Assembly (NCBI GenBank): GCA_947095535.1
Contig: OX352772.1
Location: forward strand, 99,295,956 to 99,359,955
Reading direction: 5' to 3'
DNA from: Poecilobothrus nobilitatus
Taxonomy: Eukaryota; Arthropoda; Insecta; Diptera; Dolichopodidae
DNA length: 64,000 bases
The position numbers were made by a program, and so were the translations under genes. Within the stretch, counting starts at the first letter, position 1. Each line of letters starts with the position of its first letter. Below the pieces are notes generated by a model. The model was given only the letters and a program-made list of their open reading frames with translations. It was not told where the DNA came from and did no database searches. This document shows positions 21,562 to 32,532 of this stretch, one piece after another.

Positions 21562-22560
21562 AGATAACCTATCTGACAAATTAGGTTATATACCGCACAT
21601 TGAATATGCAGACGACTTATAAATATATCAAGTCATTTACTGCAAGAATATATCAAGTCATTTATTTTTACTGCAGTCAAAATTTAATAATTTACAAGAA
21701 TGGTGCTCATTGAACAATTTGGAATTAAATGTACAGAAATGTAAGTCCATAAGTTTCATTCGTAAACGATTTTCTATCCTTATCGGCTATACAATTCAAA
21801 ATCTAACCCTTGAACGGGTATACAGTATTACTGATCTTGGTATTATCCTCGACGATAAACCTAGCTTTAACTTACACTATGACTCCATGATCTCTAAAGC
21901 AAATGAAATGTTGGGATTTATTAAGAGAATTCTGGAATATGGTAACATTACTTGGAATGCAGTTTTTCAAATAAAATCCGATAGAATTGAATCAGTTCAA
22001 AAACAATTTCTTTTATTTGCTTTAAGAATTCAGTTTAAACCTTCCGACTATGCTAATCTTCCAAGTTACAATGTCAGACTAAAATCTTTAAAATGCTAAC
22101 TTTGTCATCTCGCAAGGAAATATTTTCATTTATGTATGTATCAATTCATACGACGTATGTATGTATGTATTCATACGATGTTCTATATGACAATATTCAC
22201 ATTGAATTTTTGAGAAACAAATTGATCTCAAATGATGGGGTTAGGCAAACAAGATACATGAAATTCTTAGTTGAACAAACTCATAGAACAGAATACGGAA
22301 GAATAAACAGATGTTGCACTATCTTCAATAAACACAGTCATCTTTTTCTACATTAATTTTAAAAAGAACATTTAAATCTAAATAACACCAACATTTTTCC
22401 TTTCAATAACCTCACACAACTTTGTAATTACACTATTGGTCGTCTCATAATTATACATTTAAATTTTTAAAGTGCATTTTGTTTAAGTCATCAATTTTTA
22501 TATTAAAGTATTATGTCATATTGCAAAAATTAAAGTTTTGTTACGAATTTAAGTATTGTT

Positions 22561-23371
22561 TTGCATTTAATATCAATGTTAAAAAAAAGAAAAAATTGAT
22601 AAATAATTTAATTTTTTATTTTTAAATTAAGACTTTGATTAGGTCATCAATTTTTGTATTAAAGTATTATGTCATAATGTATTAATTAGGGTTTTTTTAC
22701 GAATTTACATATTGTTTTGTATTTAATGTTAAAAAATGTTTAAAAAAAAGATAAAATTTGATTGAATTTTATTTATTTATAATAAAATAAAAGTAAAAAA
22801 AAATTCGAAACCCTTTTATTTTTTCTTTAGAGATTTAAACAATTTTTTTTTTCTTCGTATTTTTTTTTTTAATTTTTATTTATTAAATTAATTATTGCAA
22901 TTGCACCTTTAATAAAAATATGAATCAATGCACAACATAAATAAAATAGCTCATTAACAACAAAATAAAATTAAAAATTGTAATTAGAATAAATTTAAAG
23001 GAATATTGTTCTTTCTATAATAAACAGTCAATGATGATATTTCTGTATATTTATTAAATAATTTAAAATTTTATTATCAGAGCCACAAATCTTAGACTAA
23101 AAGTATTGCAAGATACACAAAATTCTCATTAAAAATAAGAGTTTTAAGACTTTTTACTTTTTAAAAAGTACTTTCAATACAAATAAAACAAATTTTTAAT
23201 TTATAACTTTGACTATTATATCCATTATGAACTGGTCGCAGCGAAAAATTTAAAATAATTTATAAAAATAAATAAATATTCTCTTGGCAGTGACAAATGA
23301 TGCATTGTTAAAAAAAAAAAAAATGTTAACAATATTAAAAGGTTTGAAAATGAAAAAAGGAAAGTTTAATA
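22561..23371. other. AT-rich non-coding stretch (block 1)
   Basis: It follows the LINE 3' region and contains two near-repeats of TCAATTTTTRTATTAAAGTA about 150 bases apart (22,490 and 22,648), long A and T runs and CTTTTTACTTTTTAAAAAGT at 23,150. No gene is recognised. It is matched in block 2. Confidence 0.5.
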
Positions 23372-23557
23372 TTAAGCCACATTCGGTGCCTTTTGCTGAC
23401 AAGGCATTTGAAATAGCCCACCGCTAAACAAATTATTCAAACCTTGATTTTGTAACCAACTCTCAAATCTTCCTAATTCAGAATCTCGCATATACATATA
23501 CATAAAAGTAGGTAGAGTGGCAGTCTGCCACGGGAAAAAATCGCACCACCCACTGAC
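23372..23557 (-). CDS. Candidate terminal coding exon, unknown gene (block 1)
   Basis: A minus-strand open frame of 61 codons ends at TAA (23,372-23,374). At its 5' edge CAAAAATGTAG|GTCAGTGG looks like a 3' splice site. The peptide is of normal complexity, unlike the AT-rich surroundings: VSGWCDFFPWQTATLPTF, then RDSELGRFESWLQNQGLNN and a short tail with PCQQKAPNVA. I do not recognise it. The copy at 40,771-40,956 has the same sequence. It could be a captured host exon, the last exon of an unseen gene, or chance. No upstream exon was found. Confidence 0.35.
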   Translation of the reverse strand, partial: VSGWCDFFPWQTATLPTFMYMYMRDSELGRFESWLQNQGLNNLFSGGLFQMPCQQKAPNVA

Positions 23558-23574
23558 CTACATTTTTGATTGAT

Positions 23575-23985
23575 GGGTTTAATGTAGGTCGTTCTTGGTT
23601 AGTAGGTCAAAAACTTGTTTTGATTGTATAAGCGTGTGTTATAAACTTATAAGTTCTAGTAGCAAGTGAAGCTTGTTAGTACTGTGGAAGTTGTCAGGCA
23701 AGATTAATGAATTGAACAATGGATTTTATGTAAGTTATTCTTGGTTAGAACCGTGGGTTATTAACTTAGAAGTTCTAGTAGGAAGTGAAGGTTGTTGGTA
23801 CTGTAGAAGTTGTCAGGCAAGGCTAATGAACTGAACAATTATTAGATTATGATGATTTTATGTAGATTATTATGTAGATTATCCTTGGTTATAAGCATGG
23901 GTTGTTAGCTTATATGTTCTAGTAGAAAGTAAAGGTTGTTGGTACTGTGGAAGTTGTCAGACACGGTTAATGAGCTGAACTAGTT
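23575..23985 (+). repeat. Three-unit tandem repeat, about 115-140 bp period (block 1)
   Basis: Each unit contains TCTTGGTTAG/TCCTTGGTTA, AGTTCTAGTAG, GAAG(C/G)TTGTT(G/A)GTACTGT and GTTGTCAG(G/A)CA followed by TTAATGARYTGAAC. Units start near 23,575, 23,720 and 23,850. It is non-coding. Block 2 has the same three units at 40,974-41,390. Confidence 0.8.
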
Positions 23986-24947
23986 TAACATATTTAGGTT
24001 TTTGAATAAATTTATTTATACTTTGTAATAGGATATCATACAAATAGTAAGAATAATAAAATATACATATGTATGTAGATAAAAGGAGATGTAAAAGAAA
24101 CGAAAAGAAAAACATTTATTAATACTTTTGGATATCAAGATATAAAATAATAAAAATAAAAACGAAAACGAAGTTAGTTCTTAGAAGTTGTTATTATTTA
24201 CATAAATAGTAAGAAAATAATTTTTTCAAGTGTAATCAAGCTTGTTTTTATTGCGCAAATTCGGTGACTTTTGCTTTTATTTGTAAAAGAATGCAAGATG
24301 AGAGAATAATAATGAGATAATGAGAAAAAACATAAGACCTATGTATAGAATATGTCAAAAGAATATTTTGTATTCTTTTTGTAAAATAAATTGTAAAAAC
24401 AAGTTTGACCTTCTCAAACAATTTAAAACTTATGAATGCAAATGCTAAAAAAAAAAAAAATAAAAAAAAATATTGAATAAGTGCATCTGTTATGTAAGAT
24501 TGCTTTTTTCTGTTCTATAAGAACATTGAGAAAATAATCAGAAATCTTTGATTATTTGTTTGTTTATTTTATTATTGTTACATGGTATATGCTAAGAAAT
24601 TAAAACAAAAACCAAGGACAAGTTAATTGCTTTTGGTATTTATTAGTAAACAATAAAAATTATAAAAATAAAACTCCTTTTTTAAAATAAAAGAAGAATC
24701 TAAAATATGAAAGTAAAAATAAAAAAATCTGAAAATTATTTAATAAAATAAACAACATGAATAAATATAAATAAAAATAAATAACTTTTACCTTTGTCCT
24801 ATATTCTTATAAACCTATTTGTCAGAACTTCCTAAATGAAAAACATAAATTAATTTAAAGTAAGTTTCTATAATATAAATAACAAATACATTTTAAATTT
24901 AAAAAATTTTTTATTTTACATTTTTTATTTATTATTACAATTTCCTG
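23986..24947. other. AT-rich stretch without recognisable gene (block 1)
   Basis: Many A-rich and TAAAAATAAA runs are present. No ORF, structured RNA or known repeat is recognised. Most of it is matched in block 2, where about 140 bp near 24,480-24,640 are missing. Confidence 0.5.
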
Positions 24948-25211
24948 TTAGTGGAATGTTAGTTTATTATTACAATGGTTTTCAGCAAGTGGAAACATTT
25001 TTGAATCAGTGAGCAATAAACACACTTCTTCATCTCTATATACAAATATTGTCTTTGTTTTTAATTCATTTTTAAGCTCATTATTTATCATTTCCTCATA
25101 TTTTTGAGGAATGAAAATAATAGAATGTTTGGTCTCAAAAACCCATTTTACACCATAACAGGTGTTTATTTTTTTGATATTATTTAAAATATAGATTCTG
25201 TTAGACTCCAT
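24948..25211 (-). pseudogene. SSB-like Polinton protein, diverged copy
   Basis: The minus ATG at 25,211 opens MESNRIYILNNIKKINTCYG, then KWVFETKHSIIFIPQ and a Lys/Glu-rich C-terminus. It aligns with the ORF at 50,093-50,335 over R-[LI]-Y, KKINT-YG-KWVF and I-FIPQ, although most other residues differ. The C-terminus may be altered past the conserved part. It sits head-to-head with a PolB N-terminus, as in the other Polinton copies. A single-strand DNA-binding (OB-fold) role is my suggestion from size, beta pattern and position. Confidence 0.55.
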
Positions 25212-25284
25212 ATGTCTTATTTTTAAAAATTTTTGTTTTTTTAGTTTCTTTTGCCTTTTTGTTAAAGGCATCAAGAAAGCTTGG

Positions 25285-25483
25285 TTTTTTAGCCGGCTGA
25301 TGTTGTTGTTCTGGTTGTTGTTGTTCTTGTTGTTGATGGTGTTGATGCTGGTGTTCTTATTGTTGATGGTGTTGATGTTGTTGTTCTTGTTGTTGTTGTT
25401 GCCGTTGATGCCGTTGATACTGATAATGTGTAAGTTTTTCGTCTCCTGTTTTCTTTTTGCTGGAAGACGCACAGCTGATGCAT
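25285..25483 (-). pseudogene. Gln/His-rich ORF upstream of the SSB-like gene, diverged copy
   Basis: CAA/CAC/CAT-rich DNA reads, depending on frame, as Gln/His-, Asn- or Thr-rich. The Gln/His frame is interrupted by a TAA but leads into a basic segment (KKPSFLDAFNKKAKETKKTK) that resembles the copy at 50,348-50,584, so that frame was probably the coding one. The Asn- and Thr-rich frames are shadows. Confidence 0.45.
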
Positions 25484-25529
25484 TGTCTACCTTTTTTATT
25501 TTAAGATTGGTTTAAGTTAGCATTTTTGA

Positions 25530-25763
25530 TTTTTATTAAACTATAATTTATTATAATGTCTTTTAATTATTACATACAATGTTGCACATTCCTTCAATTC
25601 TTTTTTTTACTTTAAATTAGACATGGTTAAACTTAATATTTTTTGTTTTGGTTTTCATTGAACTATAATTTATCAGAATATCTTTTATCTACAATGTTGC
25701 AAATTAGAATCATTTAAAAAAAAAAAATCGATTTTATTATCTTTAGTTTCTTTACGTGAAAAG
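25530..25763. promoter_or_regulatory. Divergent region with TACAATGTTGCA motifs (diverged copy)
   Basis: The motif TACAATGTTGCA occurs at about 25,576 and 25,690 between the divergent SSB-like and PolB starts. Related motifs occur four times in the same interval of copy 2 (50,798-51,015). Confidence 0.45.
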
Positions 25764-26587
25764 ATGTCCAAAAAAGTTATTTTACAAACATTTATGGATG
25801 CTAATTCGACAACTTCAGAAATAATACGATATTCTATTGAAAATGTCAGTTGACTTTTGTAAAATGGTATAATGTACGTGGTTGTAAGATAAAATTTTAC
25901 AATAAACCAGTACCGGTTAACGCAGATGCAATCAATTGGATTAAAGGTGCTATACACGAATAGTAAAAGATGGTACAAAAAATGTGTATCCAGGAGATAG
26001 GAATTACATTTTGCGGGGAAAGCTTTGAAAAACGCGGTTCTGCATTCCTAAATTTTAAATTGGCTAGTGATTTAATATTTTCAAACATTTGGGATATAAT
26101 ATCGAAAATTTTCCAAAGTAATTCAGAAAGTAAGTACAACATGATTTTTAATTTAATGGACTTTAATGTTTTGGACTTTTAATTTACTTTCTGTTTTAAA
26201 TTGACAGTGTTAAGTACAGACAAATTTTGCATGGACACATTTTTGCAAATTACACATGTCAGATTACCTGTTGGAAGCGGAAGGAGTAAACAATTTATAA
26301 GTTTTGAACAGGAATCTAAACAAAAAAAAGGAATAATTTCAATCAGAAATGAAGACAACTTATGTCTACCGAGAACAATAATTGTTGCAATAGCCAAAAT
26401 TGAAAAATATAAAGATTATAAAAAAACTCTTAATAATACTGGAAAGGTGCAAACTAAATTAGCTTTAAGGCTACTTACAATTCCGGAAATAAAAAAATAT
26501 CAACCAAAATCGGAAAAACGAAAATTTAATGAAGATGGTAGTTCTTTACCATATGGATATAACAAAAAAAAGCACGTGTTGATAAGT
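25764..26587 (+). pseudogene. POLB: Chimeric PolB lineage 1: N-terminal exons fused to C-terminal tail
   Basis: The ATG at 25,764 opens MSKKVILQTFMDANSTTSE. Frameshifted blocks CKIKFYNKPVPVNADAINWI, ITFCGESFEKRGSAFLNF and SNIWDIISKIFQSNSES follow, up to a GTAAGT donor at 26,130. Exon 2 (26,208) contains FCMDTFLQITHVRLPVG and NEDNLCLPRTIIVAIAKI. After KLALRLL the frame runs straight into the C-terminal tail IPEIKKYQPKSEKRKF near 26,470, which in other units follows the polymerase domain. The whole exonuclease and polymerase core is missing. The N-terminal part is clearly diverged from copy 1, whereas the tail is almost identical to the other units. Confidence 0.8.
26130..26207 (+). other. Predicted spliceosomal intron in PolB lineage 1 (diverged copy)
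   Basis: The donor GAAA|GTAAGTAC and acceptor AAATTGACAG bound a 78-nt phase-1 intron. Splicing joins QSNSES to MLSTDKFCMDTF in frame. The donor position and phase equal those of copy 1 at 9,824. Confidence 0.75.
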
Positions 26588-27105
26588 AAATCAAAAAATA
26601 TTCATTCAAATTTGTACATTTTTATTTGTATTGTAAAAATATTTGTTTGTATATTAATTTAAAATTTTTAAGAATGTAATAAAGATTTAAACAAAAAAAA
26701 AAAATTCCACATTATTCACATATATATACTAAGGGTCTTTCCGAACCATCACACCAAACATCGCACTTCGCACTAAATACTATTTTATCGCACTATTTTT
26801 TTGTCCGAAAATTCCGAAAAGTATCAAGTGTTATAACAAAAAAAAGCACGTGTTGATAAGTAAATCAAAAACTATTCATTCAAATTTGTACATTTTTATT
26901 TGTATTGTAAAAATATTTGTTTGTATATTAATTTAAAATTTTTAAGAATGCAATAAAGATTTAAACAAAAAAAAAAAAATTCTACATTATTCACATATAT
27001 ATACTAAGGGTCTTTCCGAACCATCACACTAAACATCGCACTTCCCACTAAATACTATTTTATCGCACTATTTTTTTGTCCGAAAATTCCGAATAGTATC
27101 AAGTG
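26557..27105 (+). repeat. Tandem duplication of about 275 bp (PolB tail, 3' flank, MITE left end)
   Basis: TATAACAAAAAAAAGCACGT through GTATCAAGTGTT at 26,557-26,832 is repeated directly at 26,832-27,105. The first copy therefore ends with a truncated MITE (26,733-26,832) joined to a second PolB tail. Confidence 0.85.
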
Positions 27106-27656
27106 TTGTCCGAATTCATCGCACTTAACACTTGATTATCTGTCAAAAATTAGTGTTTTGAAAACCACACAAGATGATCGCACTTTCACTAAAAATATCC
27201 TTTTTTGTTTTCGTTAAAAGTGAATAAGTAAAAACTAATAATAAAAACCTTTTATTAGACACAATATTTTTAAAAATTATTAAATTAAATCATATTTCTC
27301 TTTTTTCACAATTTTAAAATTTTAAAACTAAAGTAATAACTTACTTTTTTGACAATTAATGATATGTGCATTTAAAATTTACTCAATATTGCAATAGTGA
27401 TCATAAATAATTCTAAATATAGTTAAATAATGCTAGAATAAAATGATTTTTAGCACTTGTCAAAATAAATTTGACATAAAAATGCTATAAAAATATGCAT
27501 TAAGGCTGATTCTACTCCTAAAAATTTTTTAACTGTCATAAATTTGTAATCCGGACAGAAATTTAGTGCGATATTTAGTGCGATAATCAAGTATTTTTGG
27601 AAAGTGCAAGTGCGAAGTGGTAGTGTCAAGTGCTAGTACGATGGTTCGAAAGGCCC
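27008..27656. mobile_element. MITE copy 2
   Basis: It has the same TIR as 18,126-18,761, with GGGTCTTTCC at the left. The right end has an extra GTAGTGTCAAGTGC insertion. TAA flanks are present on both sides. Confidence 0.75.
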
Positions 27657-27659
27657 TAA

Positions 27660-27819
27660 GTATATAGAGTTCTATACTTTCGATTTCTTTTATGATCATT
27701 GCATTTTTCAGAATCTTAATAAATTCACAATAAATTCTTAACATAAACTCGTTATTACTTGAATATTGTAATTTTTTAAAACCAGGAACTATACAATCAT
27801 AGAATCGTTCAACTTTCAC
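27660..27819 (-). pseudogene. Short conserved minus-strand coding fragment, second copy
   Basis: This is the least damaged version: KVERFYDCIVPGFKKLQYSS continues to IKEIESIELYI and then runs into MITE sequence. No ATG is present at the expected start (GTG instead). Family unknown. Confidence 0.35.
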
Positions 27820-27902
27820 ATTACATTCTTTTTATATCAATTCCTTGCTTTGACTAGATAACTAGTTATTTGTGTACTCGTATATTACTCGTATATTACT
27901 CG

Positions 27903-28949
27903 GAAGAATACAGTTGCCTTTATCAACTCTTAGATACCCGTACGAACCGTTAGTATGTTCACAGCCTGTCCCTCTGCTTACAATATTATGTTTTTAATAT
28001 TTTAGTATTTTAAAATAATTTGGGTGAATTTTATAATTTCTAGAACTATGGGTTGTACATATATTCAAACTATATGTTTATACATTCCTCAAAAGCAGAT
28101 TTTAAACTTCCACATAACGATTATCAATCCAAAACTTTTTCAAATACTCTATAGTACCATTTAATACTAAGCGGTAAATGTATATTAAATTTACTAAGTA
28201 CAAAATAGTAAATATAATTTTAAATATTATATTATATTAATGCGTACATAGTATATTTATATTGTTATAAGTATATCGCCATACATTGCAATATTTCTTT
28301 AAAAATATTTCCATTCATAGAATAATTTCTTATAAGTACAATAAAATACATATATGTATGTATGTAAATACGGCGCTATATAATATACATCTATACTCTT
28401 ATCATTCATTCATCAGTGACATATACGATATGTAAATAAACATGATATAATATAAGTATGTATGTATGTATATCAATATCATATAAATAAAAATTCTTCA
28501 AGCAACCGTTATGTTGTTTATTTATTTACATTTTTTGTACTACGCCATTATATCCTCAACAATTTCAAATTATCGAGTAAAACAAAATGTAAAAAATTCG
28601 TTAAAGAAATTTGTTAGAAAATTTGAAAAAATCAAGTACCACTTTCGTCAATAATAAAGTAACCCTATATTATTAAAAAAAGTTGTTAACAGAAATAAAA
28701 GTATAATGTTGAAGCTTTAATTTTTGTGTATTACTTCAAAAAAATGTTAACAGGTGTTCAAGTTACAGGTGTTTAAAAATAGAAAATTTTCAGTTTTTGA
28801 CCCCTTACAGCTCCTAAACGGAGAATGATACAAAAAATATTTCTGAAATGACTCATACTTATTTTCAAAGATCTAACTTCTGTCAACTCTATCAGATGTT
28901 CTGTCTAACATCTATCAGCAGTTAAAATTTCATAGCTCTATTTCAAAAA
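27903..28949 (+). mobile_element. Element A copy 5 (3' part deleted)
   Basis: It starts GGAAGAATACAGTTGCC and is collapsed after ATCTAACTTCTGTCAACTCT, where CTATCAGATGTTCTGTCTAA joins a short later segment. The next element A begins immediately. The same collapsed form occurs at 34,490 and 35,650, marking these as copies of one duplicated unit. Confidence 0.75.
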
Positions 28950-30525
28950 CGAGGAAGAATACAGTTGCCTTTGTCAACTCTTAGATACCCGTACGAACCG
29001 TTAGTATGTTCACAGCCTGTCACTCTGCTCACAATATTATTTTTTTAATATTTTAGTATTTTAAAATAATTTGGGTGAATTTTATAATTTCTAGAACTAT
29101 GGGTTGTACATATATTCAAACTATATGTTTATATGTACATTCTTCAAAAGCATATTCTAACCTTTCACATAACGATTATCAATCCAAAACTTTTCCAAAT
29201 ATTCTATAGTGCCATTTAATACTAAGCGGTAAATGTATATTAAATTTACTTAGTACAAAATAGTAAATATAATTTTAAATATTATATTATATTATATTTA
29301 ATATTCCATTAACAGAATAATTTCTTATAAGTACAATAAAATACATATATGTAAGTAAATACGGCGCTATATAATATACATATATACTCTTATCATTCAT
29401 TCACTAGTGACATATACGATATGTAAATAAACATGATATTATATAAGTATGTATATATATTAATATCATATAAATAAAAATTCTTCAAGCAACCGTTATG
29501 TTGTTTATTTATTTACATTTTTATGTACTACGCATTATATCTTCAACAATTTCAAATTATCGAGTAAAACATAATGTAAAAAATTTGTTGAAGAAATTTG
29601 TTAGAAAATTTGAAAAAATCAAGTAACACTTTCGTCAGTTATAAAGCAACCCTATATTATTAAAAAAAGTTATTAACAGAAATAAGAGTATAATATTAAA
29701 GCTTTAATTTTTGTGTATTACTTCAAAAAAATTTTAACAGGTGTTCAAGTTGCAGGTGTTTAAAATAGGAAATTTTCAGTTTTTGACACCTTACACCTCT
29801 GAAACGGGGGGTGATACAAAAAAAATTTCTGAAACGACTCATACTTATTTTCAAAGATCTAACTTTTGTCAAAAGTTCAAGTTTCCAACCTAAACGGTTT
29901 AGAAGATAGAAGGGTTGAAGGATTTTGCAAAATTTGAGTTTCACATAACGGTAAATTAAAACACCACATGCCACAAGTATATATTTATTGTATAAATACT
30001 TTTAAAGCTAATAAAAGCAGTAATTGTTTGGCGTTTTCAAAATGAAGATATACCTTATACAACTTGTGCTATAACAATTTAAATATAGAGCTTTTTTGAA
30101 CCTTTGGGGAGCTGTAGCTCCATAACCGGTGGGGGTACAAAAAAAAGTTATTAAAAATAAAATTAATGTTTTTGTGATATCTATCAGCAGTTAAAATTTC
30201 ATAGCTCTATTTCAAAAAAAATGTGGGGATCTACAAGTTAGGTGTTCGAGACCTACCCTAAGGTTTGGTCCAAACTCAACCAAAAAAAATAGGGAACCTA
30301 CAAATTACTCCTAAAATATTTTGTGTAAATTTCAAGATTCTAGCTTTCTTAGTTTTTGAGTTAGCGTGCTGACGGACGGACGGACGGACGGACATGGCTC
30401 AAAAGTCCTAGAATTTTTTTCTGATCCGATCCATACCTTTGAAGGTATATCTAGCTCGCTTATTTCGAGGTGTTACAAACGGAGGAGTAATTTTATTATA
30501 CCCGATCCTATCGTACGTGTATAAA
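28950..30525 (+). mobile_element. Element A copy 6 (full length)
   Basis: It runs from GAGGAAGAATACAGTTGCC to CGTACGTGTATAAAA with an expanded GACG microsatellite near 30,371-30,393. The 3' hairpin partner carries one mismatch (GTACGTG). Confidence 0.8.
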
Positions 30526-30822
30526 AATGTGGGGATCTAAAAGTTAGGTGTACGAGAGCTACCCTAAGGTTTGGTCCAAACTCAACCAAAAAAAATAGGG
30601 AACCTACAAATTGCTCCTAGAATATTTTGTGTAAATTTCAAGATTCTAGCTTTCTTAGTTTTTGAGTTAGCGTGCTAACGGACGGACGGGCGGCCATGGC
30701 TCAATCGACTTAAAATTTTTTTCTGATCCGATCCATACCTTTGAAGGTATATGTAGCTCCTTATTTCGAGGTGTTACAAACGGAGGAGTAATTTTATTAT
30801 ACCCGATCCTACGGGTATAAAA
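30526..30822 (+). mobile_element. Element A 3' end fragment, tandem to copy 6
   Basis: About 295 bp repeat the last part of copy 6, from ATGTGGGGATCTAAAAGTTA to CTACGGGTATAAAA. It directly abuts the PolB frame, as at 16,794 and 34,868. Confidence 0.8.
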
Positions 30823-32382
30823 TGGGTTATTTTCCAGATCTATTTAATAAATTAGAAAATGAAAATTACATTAGCACACTTCCAGCAATTAAATACTATC
30901 TAACTCTAATGCAAAGAAAGCAGATGAGCGTAATGAATTTTTAATGTGGTATGAAGTTATTGAGATGTGGGAATGTGAATTCCGAGAGCTAATGAGACAC
31001 AATGAAAATATGAGATATTTAGAAAATCATTCATTAATTAATTTAGTTTCTTTAAATCCTCGTGATGCATATTATAAATGTAAACAAGGAGAAAAAATTA
31101 AATACATAGATGTATGTCCCTTGTACCAAAGCTTGTACCCATATGTTTGCAAACGAAGAAAATTTCTCATAAACCATCCTAAGATTTATGTTGGAGAAGA
31201 TGCCTGCTCCAAGTTAAACAGAATGACTATTGACGGTATTATTAAATGTAAAATCTTACCACCAACAAATCTATTACACCCCGTGTTATCTGTCAAACAA
31301 AATAATAAATTGATGTTTTGACTATGTAACACTTGTAGTGAAAAAAAATATCAAGAAAAATACTGTGAGCATACAGACCATGAAAGAGCATTAGTAGGAA
31401 CTTGGGTAATTGATGAAATTAAAAAAGCAATTGAAAAAGGGTATAAAATTTGGGAATACGAAACAGTAAAATATGACAATTTGCTATGGTATTGATGGTT
31501 TATTTACTAAAATGATGAACAAATTTATAAATATTAAAGAAAAAGTTTCTGGTTGGCCAATAAAATGACTCAAAAAGAAAAGAAAAAATATATTGATAGG
31601 TTTTTTGAAAAGGAAGAAATTAAATTAGAATACGATAAAGTAGTTAATAACTTTGGTTTAAGATCTTTTTCTAAGATTATTTTAAACCCATTCTGGGGAA
31701 AATTTGGGGAAAGGGGAAATCAACAACAAACCACCATTATAAATCAACCTTCTAAACTTTATGAGCTAATAACAAACCCCTCTGTAGAAGTATGTCACAT
31801 ATCTCCAGTAAATGAAGAAAACATAGTGGATAGATGGAAATATAAAGAAGAAACAGAAACTTCGTTATCTACTGTCAATGTAAGTATCGTTGCTTATACA
31901 ACAACACATGCTCGTCCTCAACTTTACAGTTATCTAGAGAAGTTGGATAGTAGAGTATTATATTATGACACTGATTCAGTGTTGTATATTAGCCGAGAAG
32001 GAGAATATGAACCAGAAATAGGCGAATTTATAGGAGACATGGATGATGAATTAGAATGTTATGGTATAGGATGTATAATTACAGAATTTGTAAGTGGTGG
32101 TCCCAAGAACTACGCCTACAAAATTTACTGTACTAAAGATAATACCGAAAAACTTGTTTGTAAAGTTAAAAATTAATTTTAATATTATAAAGGAAGCAGT
32201 TTTAAATTTATTGAATAGTGCAGACACATACGTTAATTCAGAAAATATTCGTCGAAATGAAAATCATGATGTACTTACAATTCCGGAAATAAAAAAATAT
32301 CAACCAAAATCGGAAAAACGAAAATTTAGTGAAGAAGGTAGTTCTTTACCATATGGTTATAACAAAAAAAGCACGTGTTGAT
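30823..32382 (+). pseudogene. POLB: PolB lineage 1, C-terminal unit 2 (longest)
   Basis: It has the same start as unit 1 (GYFPDLFNKLENENYIS) and the same two in-frame deletions (MWY to EVIEMWECEFREL; NPRDA to YYKCKQGEKIKYIDV). It retains HPKIYVGEDAC, IIKCKILPP, then TGA at 31,319-31,321, NTCSEKKYQE and IWEYETVKYDN. After frame changes come GLFTKMMN-like DNA and the 207-codon frame at 31,553-32,176 with NPFWGKFGER, TTHARPQLYSYLEKLDSRV and YYDTDSVLYIS. The C-terminal tail is one frame away (32,261-32,382). It is a pseudogene, but the motif C region is intact. Confidence 0.88.
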
Positions 32383-32532
32383 AAGTAAATCAAAATAGTA
32401 TTCATTCAAATTTGTACATTTTTATTTGTATTGTAAAAATATTTGTTTGTATATTAATTTAAAATTTTTAAGAATGTAATAAAGATTTAAACAAAAAAAA
32501 AAAATTCTACATTATTCACATATATATACTAA

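Larger units (their letters stand above)
20650..21562 (-). mobile_element. tRNA-headed SINE carrying a minisatellite, inserted in LINE-2 (block 1)
   Basis: On the minus strand the insert starts with a tRNA-like head (21,561 to 21,490). It continues with AAATAAAAAATATGTAGTAC, an AAT-rich microsatellite and two copies of a minisatellite, then a unique stretch (20,660-21,050), and ends in a run of A (T9 at 20,651-20,659 on plus). It interrupts the RT frame exactly between FISD-L and SDKLGY. At about 900 bp it is long for a SINE; the extra length is the repeat core. Confidence 0.65.
20574..22560 (+). mobile_element. LINE-2 RT fragment, 5' truncated and split by a SINE (block 1)
   Basis: 20,574-20,649 encodes an RT stretch with GSHLGPLMFNIFISD (motif 4-5 region). 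After the SINE the same frame resumes at 21,563 with SDKLGYIPHIEYADDL, the catalytic YADD. LNNLELNVQKCKSISF and LGIILDDKPSF (thumb) follow, then GNITWNAVFQI. The C-terminal block YDVLYDNIHIEFLRNKL and FLVEQTHRTEYGR is separated by an ATGTATGT microsatellite near 22,125-22,170. The 5' half of the element (endonuclease) is absent. It is typical of Jockey/CR1-like insect LINEs and non-functional. Confidence 0.8.

Noticed and set aside
25300..25515. Leu-rich plus-strand ORF (membrane-like)
   Set aside because: It is the antisense of the CAA/CAT-rich Gln/His segment of the minus-strand gene.
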